Positions 6,868 through 12,276 of a stretch of 12,276 nucleotides of DNA are shown here, in pieces. The notes under the pieces were generated by a model. It was not told the DNA's origin. It searched no databases and saw nothing but the letters and a program-made list of their open reading frames with translations. Location: contig WGAP01000086.1 of assembly GCA_015494775.1 (NCBI GenBank), positions 1 through 12,276 of the forward strand, in the 5' to 3' direction. Both the position numbers and the translations under genes were made by a program. How positions within the stretch are numbered: the first letter of the stretch is position 1; every line of letters begins with the position of its first letter. This DNA comes from Flavobacteriales bacterium (lineage in GTDB: Bacteria; Bacteroidota; Bacteroidia; Flavobacteriales; Flavobacteriaceae).

Positions 6868-7155
6868 AGCTTAACTTTTGTTACACTAAAAATAAGCCAT
6901 ATCGAGCCAAAAAATCTGATGATTTACATAATTTCGTCCAATGCCCGTAACGAAAATCCGATTTTGTGTATTTTGTCAGTTTACAGGCGCTTTAAGCCCG
7001 AATATTGCCGAAAATCAATGTCAATATGCAATACGTAATTTCGTGATTCGTTGCCGTTTGGGCATTTCTTGGCGCCTCGCCGCCTTTACGGCTTGCGAAA
7101 CCGCTCACAAACATAGCAATGTCGGTGCATCATATTAAAAGGAATACATAAATGG
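6868..7155. other. Intergenic region upstream of the sulfur operon
   Basis: About 290 bases without a convincing gene on either strand; short plus-strand frames here lack any recognisable protein character. It should hold the control region of the operon starting at 6867. Visible items are weak. One is a 5-bp inverted repeat AAATC-TGAT-GATTT at 6912-6925. Another is TTTCGT/ACGAAA arms at 6932-6937 and 6950-6955. TAATTTCGT-like words occur twice (near 6929-6937 and 7037-7044). A strict TAnnTTTG box occurs only at 7108-7115 (listed separately). No terminator-like hairpin with a T-run is obvious. Confidence 0.5.
7108..7139 (-). promoter_or_regulatory. Candidate Bacteroidota-type promoter for the sulfur operon
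   Basis: On the minus strand TATGTTTG (7108-7115) matches the -7 consensus TAnnTTTG, with TTTA (7136-7139) 20 bases upstream in place of TTTG. It would give a leader of about 230 bases before ATG 6867, which is long. It is the only strict -7 match I found between 6868 and 7139, so it is a candidate only. Confidence 0.3.
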
Positions 7156-7181
7156 TCAGTCCAACATCATCTCTTCTTGCG
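7156..7181 (-). repeat. Direct repeat flanking the NYN gene, left copy (displaced gene end)
   Basis: These 26 bases match 8017-8042 at 24 positions. In the right copy they are the last codons and stop (QEEMMLD-stop) of the small membrane-protein gene. Here the same peptide and TGA stop are encoded but no gene body precedes them except the in-frame NYN gene, which ends 26 bases earlier on the minus strand. Both mismatches are synonymous (Leu TTG/TTA, Gln CAA/CAG). Similarity stops abruptly on both sides. Confidence 0.8.
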
Positions 7182-7206
7182 ATAAAAAATGATGATGATG
7201 AGAATA

Positions 7207-7866
7207 TTATGCAGGCCGTTTAATTTTGGAAATGAGTCCGTCAATATGTTCGAATAAGTGCGGCTTTATGGGATTCCACATCGGGTCCAAAATGAAATCT
7301 ATACCTTCGCGGCGGGCAAATTTGGCAGCGGAAACAAAATCACTGTCTCCCGAAATTAAAATAATTTGGTCAACCAATTTTTTTAAAGCCAATGAAGCAA
7401 TATCCATCCCGATTTTGATATCCACACGTTTTTGTATCAAATCAAACGTTACATCCTTTTCGGTCAGATCTTCTATGCTGAGTTTACGTTGTAATAATTT
7501 TTTTGTTATACCGGGTTTCAAATTCCAGCGCCCCCTATCTTCCAAGACACCCAATCGAAGAGCTACTTTACGGCGTTTTTTTAATTCTTCAAAAAATTGA
7601 ATTCTGAAATTATATTGGGAAGTTTTTGAAAAATCTACGGATTTTCCGGAAATCGGGTTATGTTGTTTTTTACTGTATGGCAAACAATCATAATAAAATA
7701 TGCGATACAATTCCGTCTCGTTGGGTGATTGTTCCAGGTGTTTTATACACATATCCCAAAGCCCCTTGGCAGTTTTTTGAGGGTCCAATGTTTTAAGCCG
7801 GAAAATAAATTTGTAGCGCTTCAAAAAGAAATCGCCGTCAACTAAAATGGCTGTTCTTTTTTTCAT
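7207..7866 (-). CDS. NYN/PIN-like domain putative ribonuclease (LabA/DUF88 type)
   Basis: 219 residues from ATG 7866. The N terminus AILVDGDF (Asp10, Asp12) is the first acidic motif of NYN domains. KRVDIKIGMDIASLA (Asp149, Asp155) and IILISGDSDFVSAAKFARREG (Asp174, Asp176) are the later acidic motifs, and the order and spacing match the NYN branch of the PIN-like metal-dependent nuclease superfamily. A basic insert (about 95-130, KKRRK, KLLQRK) could contact RNA. Most such proteins are uncharacterised; RNA cleavage is a family-based inference. The gene is AT-rich compared with its neighbours (21/60 and 20/60 G+C in 7321-7380 and 7441-7500, against 34/60 in 9601-9660), which suggests separate ancestry. 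It has its own promoter and a structured leader, and direct repeats bracket the unit. No signal peptide or membrane segment is seen, so it should be cytoplasmic. Confidence 0.85.
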   Translation of the reverse strand: MKKRTAILVDGDFFLKRYKFIFRLKTLDPQKTAKGLWDMCIKHLEQSPNETELYRIFYYDCLPYSKKQHNPISGKSVDFSKTSQYNFRIQFFEELKKRRKVALRLGVLEDRGRWNLKPGITKKLLQRKLSIEDLTEKDVTFDLIQKRVDIKIGMDIASLALKKLVDQIILISGDSDFVSAAKFARREGIDFILDPMWNPIKPHLFEHIDGLISKIKRPA

Positions 7867-7880
7867 TTGTCATCCAATAA

Positions 7881-7953
7881 CAAAAACTCTTGGGTCGGCA
7901 TCCCCGCTATAATTTTTAAGCGTTGTTACAATTGGGAATACGTCGCCAAGAGT
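7881..7953 (-). ncRNA. Long stem-loop plus U-tract in the NYN gene leader (possible small RNA, attenuator or terminator)
   Basis: Minus-strand RNA would fold as ACUCUUGG (7953-7946) with CCAAGAGU (7893-7886), then a symmetric CGAC/CGAC internal loop (7945-7942 and 7897-7894) able to form tandem G-A pairs. GUAUUCCC (7941-7934) then pairs with GGGGAUGC (7905-7898) as eight pairs including two G-U. An inner CGCU/AGCG pairing can cap it. The outer 3' arm runs directly into UUUUUG (7885-7881). It begins about 10 bases after the predicted transcription start and ends about 14 bases before the NYN start codon. A promoter, hairpin and U-run within about 80 bases look like a self-contained small RNA or a leader attenuator. 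It may also end transcripts from the upstream genes. No known RNA family recognised. Confidence 0.5.
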
Positions 7954-7966
7954 GCTATTTCTTATG

Positions 7967-7997
7967 CAAAGATAAGAGAATTTTGATAAATATCAAA
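7967..7997 (-). promoter_or_regulatory. Bacteroidota-type promoter of the NYN gene / leader RNA
   Basis: On the minus strand TTTG (7997-7994), a 19-base spacer and TATCTTTG (7974-7967) match the TTTG / TAnnTTTG promoter consensus of Bacteroidota exactly, including spacing. The start of transcription would be near 7960, giving a leader of roughly 95 bases before ATG 7866. This is the best promoter match in the window. Confidence 0.75.
7982..7997. promoter_or_regulatory. Inverted repeat TTTGATA-AA-TATCAAA over the -33 element
   Basis: Perfect 7-bp arms separated by two bases cover the -33 TTTG of the promoter above and part of its spacer. The location suits an operator for a dimeric repressor. 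AT-rich palindromes also occur by chance, so this is tentative. Confidence 0.4.
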
Positions 7998-8016
7998 TAT
8001 CAAAGATTATGCCGGA

Positions 8017-8042
8017 TCAGTCTAACATCATCTCTTCCTGCG
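8017..8042 (-). repeat. Direct repeat flanking the NYN gene, right copy (end of membrane-protein gene)
   Basis: Partner of 7156-7181, 861 bases apart, 24 of 26 bases the same. This copy is the functional 3' end (codons for QEEMMLD plus TGA) of the small membrane-protein gene. The two copies bracket the NYN coding region, its promoter and its leader. Confidence 0.8.
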
Positions 8043-8475
8043 CCGAGAGGTCCAAATCCCGTATAATCGTCGAACGGTGCGGATAATACCAAATCAAAAT
8101 CAATCCGAAAATCACGGCTCCTATCCATAGACGTTCGTCTCCGCTGGTCATATATGCCACGGCGCCGAACAATGCCACGCCTTCGATTAAGGCCATTTTT
8201 ATGAGGTATGATGTATGAAAACATTGCAGTTTCCCAGCCAAATCGTTCTTACTTCGGCAGGATGCAAGCCGTTGCCTGTAAAGCACAACGCTGGCAATAA
8301 GATTAACCGCTCCTACAATAAGCAACATCCACAGGAAAGTGTCGCCTGTGAATTCGGGGGTAGGTTTGATGAAAAACTTGGTCAAAAAAATAAAAAACCA
8401 CGTGCCGGCAATCAAAGCAAGTGTAGTGAATCTCAGGCGTTTGCGGAAACTCGATACAAATTTTTCTGTATTCAT
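8017..8475 (-). CDS. Small four-helix membrane protein, function unknown
   Basis: 152 residues from ATG 8475. Four hydrophobic segments at about 17-36, 46-66, 91-109 and 115-131 are joined by short loops. The N terminus is basic (SFRKRLRF) and the tail is acidic (RDLDLSAQEEMMLD). I do not recognise a family beyond small hypothetical integral membrane proteins. It lies 33 bases downstream of the barrel-protein gene and may be cotranscribed. However, TATTTTTG at 8498-8491 on the minus strand fits the TAnnTTTG box, with TTCG 19 bases upstream, and could be a weak private promoter with a very short leader. Its last seven residues are also encoded downstream of the NYN gene (7156-7181). Confidence 0.75.
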   Translation of the reverse strand: MNTEKFVSSFRKRLRFTTLALIAGTWFFIFLTKFFIKPTPEFTGDTFLWMLLIVGAVNLIASVVLYRQRLASCRSKNDLAGKLQCFHTSYLIKMALIEGVALFGAVAYMTSGDERLWIGAVIFGLILIWYYPHRSTIIRDLDLSAQEEMMLD

Positions 8476-8508
8476 CCGAATTTATTTTTTCAAAAATAAC
8501 AAAAACCG

Positions 8509-11226
8509 CTAATACCACGAACGGCTGAACATTTTGAACAAATTGGGCAGGTCAAAAACAAACATAATGCGGATATGCTTCCAATAATTCCGGTCCAAAG
8601 ACAGCCATCCCGTATCCGAAACCGCGGGAAAATAAAATTCGAAGTAATCCGGCACCAGGTAAAAGCGCAGTCCTGCGTCGTAGTGAAAGACCGGGCTTCG
8701 GCCGCGGTCGGCCGCCCAGCCGAAATCGGCAAAAATATTCAAGCGCTTGTATAATCCCAGGTTCAAATTGTGCGTCCACATCCACAGGTTGGCGTATTGG
8801 TCGGGATAAAAAACCTTGAAAGCGCCTTCGGCATACACATATTGCTGATGAAAAAGTCCGCTGCTTTCCGAGCGGCCGTAGTAATTATATTTGAACAAAT
8901 AATCCGTGGGACGCGAAAGGGCGGGGAGGAAATAATTTGTCCTTGTGCGGTTGTAGGGCATCCAGGCAAAATAAGTGCGCCATTCAATCTGACGGAATTT
9001 GTCCAGAAAACTGCGGAAACGGAATTCGGTTTGGTATTTGACAAAGCGGCGGTGAAATTCAATGCTGTTGGTCCAACTATAATTTTTGATAAGCCCGCGC
9101 ATATACCAACTATAGGACAGGCGGCCTACAAGGTAGCGTGATGTTTCGTCGGGCCGGGTAACCTCTTTATCCACCCAAAGCACCTCGGCCGAATAATCTT
9201 GACCTTTCAGGAACTTGTGCGCCCGATCCTTGAACGAAAGCACACTGTAAACTGATGCCGTGCGATACCAACGGTCGAAATCGTAGTGATAGCGCTTGGC
9301 ATAGCCGCCCAACGACCAGCCAAACAAATAAGGCCGGACCCAACGTTTGAGATACTGAAAATCGGCCGAGCCCGTCCACGTCCGGCTTGTGGTTCCGTAT
9401 TCGGGTTTCAGTTCCCAGGTAAAATGTTTGTCGATAAAACTTTTGTTGTTTAGACCCAATCCCAGGAGCACACCGTCGTAGAGATTGTATTGCACGGACG
9501 GATTAACGAACAATTGGTTTGCAAAAGGTTCTTCCAAATCCTTGAAAAAACGGATATGCAAGGGTTTGTGCCAACGCGGCGCAGTGTTGTCGCGCAAATT
9601 GATTTCGGGATACAGGGCCGCAGCGTTCAAGCGGACGGTTTTTACATTTTCGGGCACCGGAATAAGCGTATCGCCGGTGAAGTAGGGTAGCACTTTTGCC
9701 TTACCGCCCGTGTTTAAAACCACCGGAAAAGCCGTTTGTCCGCGGCGGTGGATGTGCAGGTATTTACGTCCGTTCCGTTTATTTATCCGTGCCGAATAAT
9801 CGATTTTGCCGGCACTGCGGTAAAAGCCGTTCCACAGCCAAGGCGCTTTGATGCCCGAAATCCGCCTGAAATCGGCGGGCGAAACGCTTTGGCGGCGGGC
9901 CAAGTTCAAAAGCCGAGCGATGCTATGATGCAAACTGTCCGTGCCCATTTGATTTTCCAGGAAATGCCAGCCCAAAAAGCTTTTGGACGGCACACCCACC
10001 GTACGGTTGAAATTGGACAAACTGTCGGCCGGCAAAGCGATGGCTTGGTCATAGTTCATCCGGCCGATATAGCGATAGAGCAGGTAATATTTGTGCTCGT
10101 ATGGCACACGAAACAGGTAGTAATGGCGAAGCAAAGGCCAACGCAGGGGAAGTCCGGTCATACGTACATCGGGGAAATACCGGTTGACAAATCCCGTCAA
10201 ATACCATTGTTCCAAACCGCTCCAAAAGCCGTAATCTTTGCGCTTGTCGATGTGCAAATCCTGCAAGCTCAAACGCACCGCCTGATAGAGCATTTGCGTT
10301 TGCAGGCGAAAATCGCGCGAAAATGGTCGCAAAACCGGTAACCATTGTACGTCGTAAACCGGAAAATTGTTCAAGTCGGCATGGGAGATTAGGATTTTTC
10401 GGGACAAAGGGAAATCTTTCAAATAATGGGTTACGCGTTGCCACGCCAGGGCAATTTCCACATCGGAATATCCGTTCCAAGCGCCGGGCCCGGCCGTCAA
10501 AACCTTATTTCCGCTACGGAAAACACGGGCTTTTTGCTTGGTTCCCAGCAGTCGGATATGGGCATTGCTGCGTTCGAAAACAAGCGTGTCGCCCCAATGT
10601 TTTTGTGCGGCATTGGCTTGCCAATGCCAATCCCCGGATGCTCCGATAAGCAGGATTCGAGTCGGAATAAAGCGGGCTGTCCGGTCGTCCAAGCCGATGT
10701 CGGCACGGCAGGTGTCGCGCCACCGGGGCAGCAGCCAAAAGTGATGCAAAAAATAGCCGTTTTTACCGTAACCCAATCCCGTAAAGCGTGCATCGGGCAG
10801 GTGGATGCGGTAAACGATGCGGATACTGTCGATTTTTCCCTGCCAATGTAGGCGGATATTTCCGCCGTTCAGGCGTTCGTAGGCCACGGACGCGCTATCC
10901 ACCACAAGCGCGCTCCGTTGATTTCGCGACGAGAAATGGAAATCCAAGCGGTAACGTTCGGTCAGGGCGTGGGCCAAGGGCGAGCGGATGTCGGCATAGC
11001 CCGCAAGGCCGTTGCACAGTAGCAGCCGGCCGCTTCGGGCCAAGCTGTCGGCGGGCACAATCAGCTGTGCGATGCGTAAATCGGCCGGATGCAAGCTGTC
11101 GAATTGCACCGATAGTTCCTGACGCAATACCTGCGCCCGAAACAAGGCCGGCAAACCCATTGCCAGCCAAAAAACACTAGCGTTTAACCAGTGGAAGCGC
11201 CATACCCGTGCCCGAAAAATGCACAT
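8509..11226 (-). CDS. Degenerate M1-aminopeptidase-like domain fused to a C-terminal outer-membrane beta-barrel
   Basis: 905 residues. The start at ATG 11226 gives a signal peptide (basic n-region, hydrophobic NASVFWLAMGLPALF, likely cleavage near FRA/Q, residues 31/32), though the frame then overlaps the upstream gene by 50 bases. Residues about 35-300 resemble the beta-rich N-terminal part of M1-like peptidases. FWSGLEQWYLTGFVNRYFPD (334-353) corresponds to the 'WLnEGla.Yl' helix of M1 enzymes, and SFLGWHFLENQMGTDS... to 450 resembles the following helical part. However, no HExxH zinc motif exists anywhere (there is no His-Glu pair), so the domain should be catalytically dead. From about residue 575 on, alternating aromatic/polar strands (QYNLYDGVLLGLGLNNKSF onward to the end) indicate an outer-membrane barrel. 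Possible role: binding or surface display of peptides; the true function is unknown. Confidence 0.65.
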   Translation of the reverse strand: MCIFRARVWRFHWLNASVFWLAMGLPALFRAQVLRQELSVQFDSLHPADLRIAQLIVPADSLARSGRLLLCNGLAGYADIRSPLAHALTERYRLDFHFSSRNQRSALVVDSASVAYERLNGGNIRLHWQGKIDSIRIVYRIHLPDARFTGLGYGKNGYFLHHFWLLPRWRDTCRADIGLDDRTARFIPTRILLIGASGDWHWQANAAQKHWGDTLVFERSNAHIRLLGTKQKARVFRSGNKVLTAGPGAWNGYSDVEIALAWQRVTHYLKDFPLSRKILISHADLNNFPVYDVQWLPVLRPFSRDFRLQTQMLYQAVRLSLQDLHIDKRKDYGFWSGLEQWYLTGFVNRYFPDVRMTGLPLRWPLLRHYYLFRVPYEHKYYLLYRYIGRMNYDQAIALPADSLSNFNRTVGVPSKSFLGWHFLENQMGTDSLHHSIARLLNLARRQSVSPADFRRISGIKAPWLWNGFYRSAGKIDYSARINKRNGRKYLHIHRRGQTAFPVVLNTGGKAKVLPYFTGDTLIPVPENVKTVRLNAAALYPEINLRDNTAPRWHKPLHIRFFKDLEEPFANQLFVNPSVQYNLYDGVLLGLGLNNKSFIDKHFTWELKPEYGTTSRTWTGSADFQYLKRWVRPYLFGWSLGGYAKRYHYDFDRWYRTASVYSVLSFKDRAHKFLKGQDYSAEVLWVDKEVTRPDETSRYLVGRLSYSWYMRGLIKNYSWTNSIEFHRRFVKYQTEFRFRSFLDKFRQIEWRTYFAWMPYNRTRTNYFLPALSRPTDYLFKYNYYGRSESSGLFHQQYVYAEGAFKVFYPDQYANLWMWTHNLNLGLYKRLNIFADFGWAADRGRSPVFHYDAGLRFYLVPDYFEFYFPAVSDTGWLSLDRNYWKHIRIMFVFDLPNLFKMFSRSWY

Positions 11227-12276
11227 AATAAAGTCCGGGTTTCAGATGCCCAATATAACATTTTCCGGCCTTGGCACGGCAATCCAGGACCATTTGCCCC
11301 GAAGGGGCAAAAATTTTCAGTTTATCCAAGGATGTGTTCGTTTGCCAATACAAATAATCGCCCGCCGGATTGGGAAAAAGGAGTACCCGCGGAATCCGGT
11401 TGCGGGCCACGGCAAAGTTTTGGCTCGACACCATGGTTAATACCACGGGTATATGATCGCTGATTTCAAACAGGTGGTCACGAAGCGTTTGGGAGTAAAC
11501 GCCGGTGCAACTGCTGTTGTTAATGTCTTCGTTGAAGCAGTTGCCGTTGTTGCCGTAGGCGGAAAAACTGTCGGGGCGGTAATGCAGATTTTGCGTGTTA
11601 TCGAGCAGATTGCCCGACACCATAATAAAATCGAAGCGATCGTCTATGCCGCCGCCTACAAAATTATCGTAGGGTGAATTGTTGTTAAGGTGCGTCGATT
11701 GGGTGTGCACATCGGCAAAAGCACTATTGTTGTGCCAATAACCTTCGCGCCCGGCGGGGTCGTGCAGGGGAATATGATGGTTGGGGTCGGTCATTTCGGT
11801 GTAGGCCGGTTCGCCGTCACGGTAAAGGTTAAAGTCGCCCATCACCATCACGTAGCGGCCGGCCGGCAAGCTGTCCAGGGAGAGTTCCAGCCGCAGGATC
11901 ATATTGTGGCGTTTCTGTTCGTTGGTAGTTCCGCTCGAAGCTTTCAAATGCAGTTCATACACATCCAAGGTGTCGTGCGATGCGGTGCGCAGGCGAAAGG
12001 TATAATGGTTGATGTCGCGCACCTGCGTGCTCACATAGCCCTGACGGAGCAATTCCAGTTTGGCATTGTTGTAGAAAATCAATTGATGCAGGGTGCCGTT
12101 GGGGTTGGAATGGTCGATTTCGAAGCGTCCGCGGCGGAAATCCGGGTGAATATTTTGCAGAATTCCCGTGAGAATATCATCGGCGGCCTGTTCGGTTTCC
12201 AGTTCGCACACGCCCAAAATATCGGGTGTGTAGCTTTGGAGCACATATTGCAAATCCGCTTGGCGCGAGTAGGATG
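11177..12276 (-). CDS. Secreted endonuclease/exonuclease/phosphatase-family protein with T9SS sorting domain (5' end cut off)
   Basis: 365 residues are visible; the frame is open to the right edge, and the codon at 12253-12251 is an internal TTG, not a convincing start. Motifs of the EEP (DNase I/Mg-dependent phosphatase) fold appear in order: DILGVCELE with the metal-binding Glu, ELHLKASS, VMGDFNLYRDGE (GDFN), GGIDDRFDFIMVS, and the terminal SDHIPVVL (SDH). After this, LLFPNPAGDYLYW starts a type A T9SS C-terminal sorting domain of about 70 residues ending GTGMALPLVKR, so the protein should cross the outer membrane by type IX secretion. Substrate could be extracellular DNA, RNA or a phosphoester; the sequence does not decide. 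The visible part lacks the signal peptide. It overlaps the start of the next gene by 50 bases. Confidence 0.9.
   Translation of the reverse strand, partial: SYSRQADLQYVLQSYTPDILGVCELETEQAADDILTGILQNIHPDFRRGRFEIDHSNPNGTLHQLIFYNNAKLELLRQGYVSTQVRDINHYTFRLRTASHDTLDVYELHLKASSGTTNEQKRHNMILRLELSLDSLPAGRYVMVMGDFNLYRDGEPAYTEMTDPNHHIPLHDPAGREGYWHNNSAFADVHTQSTHLNNNSPYDNFVGGGIDDRFDFIMVSGNLLDNTQNLHYRPDSFSAYGNNGNCFNEDINNSSCTGVYSQTLRDHLFEISDHIPVVLTMVSSQNFAVARNRIPRVLLFPNPAGDYLYWQTNTSLDKLKIFAPSGQMVLDCRAKAGKCYIGHLKPGLYYVHFSGTGMALPLVKR

Noticed and set aside
6912..6925. FNR/CRP-like operator upstream of the sulfur operon
   Set aside because: The arms AAATC/GATTT are only 5 bp and do not match TTGAT-N4-ATCAA or TGTGA-type consensus sequences; chance is likely in AT-rich DNA.
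6844..7138. Short plus-strand frames in the intergenic region
   Set aside because: Each is about 65 residues with no leader, no domain and no supporting context; I treat the region as regulatory or non-coding.
7165..7200. Terminator hairpin after the NYN gene (CATCATC/GATGATG arms)
   Set aside because: The 7-bp pairing arises from repeated ATG/CAT codons, the loop is large and no T-run follows on the minus strand.
7886..7953. tRNA-like element (about 68 bases closed by a helix)
   Set aside because: There is no T-loop GTTCRA, no D-arm and no plausible anticodon arm; the fold is a single long hairpin followed by a U-tract.
1..12276. CRISPR array, insertion sequence, rRNA or integrase
   Set aside because: No regularly spaced repeats, transposase or recombinase motifs, or rRNA-like sequence was seen on either strand.

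Overview
The window looks like a chromosomal segment from a member of the Bacteroidota. The evidence is a gene product ending in a type IX secretion (T9SS) C-terminal sorting domain, a near-perfect Bacteroidota-type promoter (TTTG-N19-TATCTTTG, the TTTG/TAnnTTTG consensus), A-rich leaders without Shine-Dalgarno sequences, and lipoprotein and outer-membrane barrel styles typical of the phylum. All ten complete genes and both partial ones lie on the minus strand, so the window is read from right to left.

Right part (12276 to 8017): a secreted endonuclease/exonuclease/phosphatase-family enzyme with a T9SS sorting domain (5' end outside the window); a 905-residue protein joining a degenerate M1-aminopeptidase-like domain to an outer-membrane beta-barrel; and a small four-helix membrane protein.

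Middle part (8042 to 7139): an AT-rich gene for a NYN/PIN-like (LabA-type) putative ribonuclease with its own strong promoter. Between promoter and start codon lies a long stem-loop followed by a U-tract. The unit is bracketed by a 26-bp direct repeat made of the last codons of the neighbouring membrane-protein gene, as if it had been inserted at that gene's 3' end.

Left part (6867 to 1): a tight operon for respiratory or dissimilatory sulfur metabolism. In order of transcription it encodes a Tat-exported molybdopterin oxidoreductase (PsrA/PhsA type), a four-cluster [4Fe-4S] subunit (PsrB type), an NrfD/PsrC-type quinone-reactive membrane subunit, two half-size YeeE/YedE sulfur transporters with one cysteine each, and three exported, membrane-tethered rhodanese-domain proteins. 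The last is cut by the window edge.

The most interesting feature is in two of the rhodanese proteins. Both have lost the catalytic rhodanese cysteine, and both end in the same Ala/Pro/Lys-rich linker plus VTGGCG-stop. This closely resembles the C-terminal 'swinging arm' (GGCGG) of the Sox carrier protein SoxY. In one of them the arm cysteine is the only cysteine in the protein. The 69 bases coding this tail differ at 8 positions between the two genes and all 8 are synonymous, so the peptide is under selection. I infer that these are sulfur-carrier proteins built on a rhodanese scaffold. They would shuttle persulfide or thiosulfate sulfur between the third rhodanese (catalytic Cys intact), the PsrABC-like complex and the YeeE pair, in the way Wolinella Sud serves polysulfide reductase or SoxYZ serves the Sox enzymes. 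The direction (reduction or oxidation) cannot be read from the sequence.
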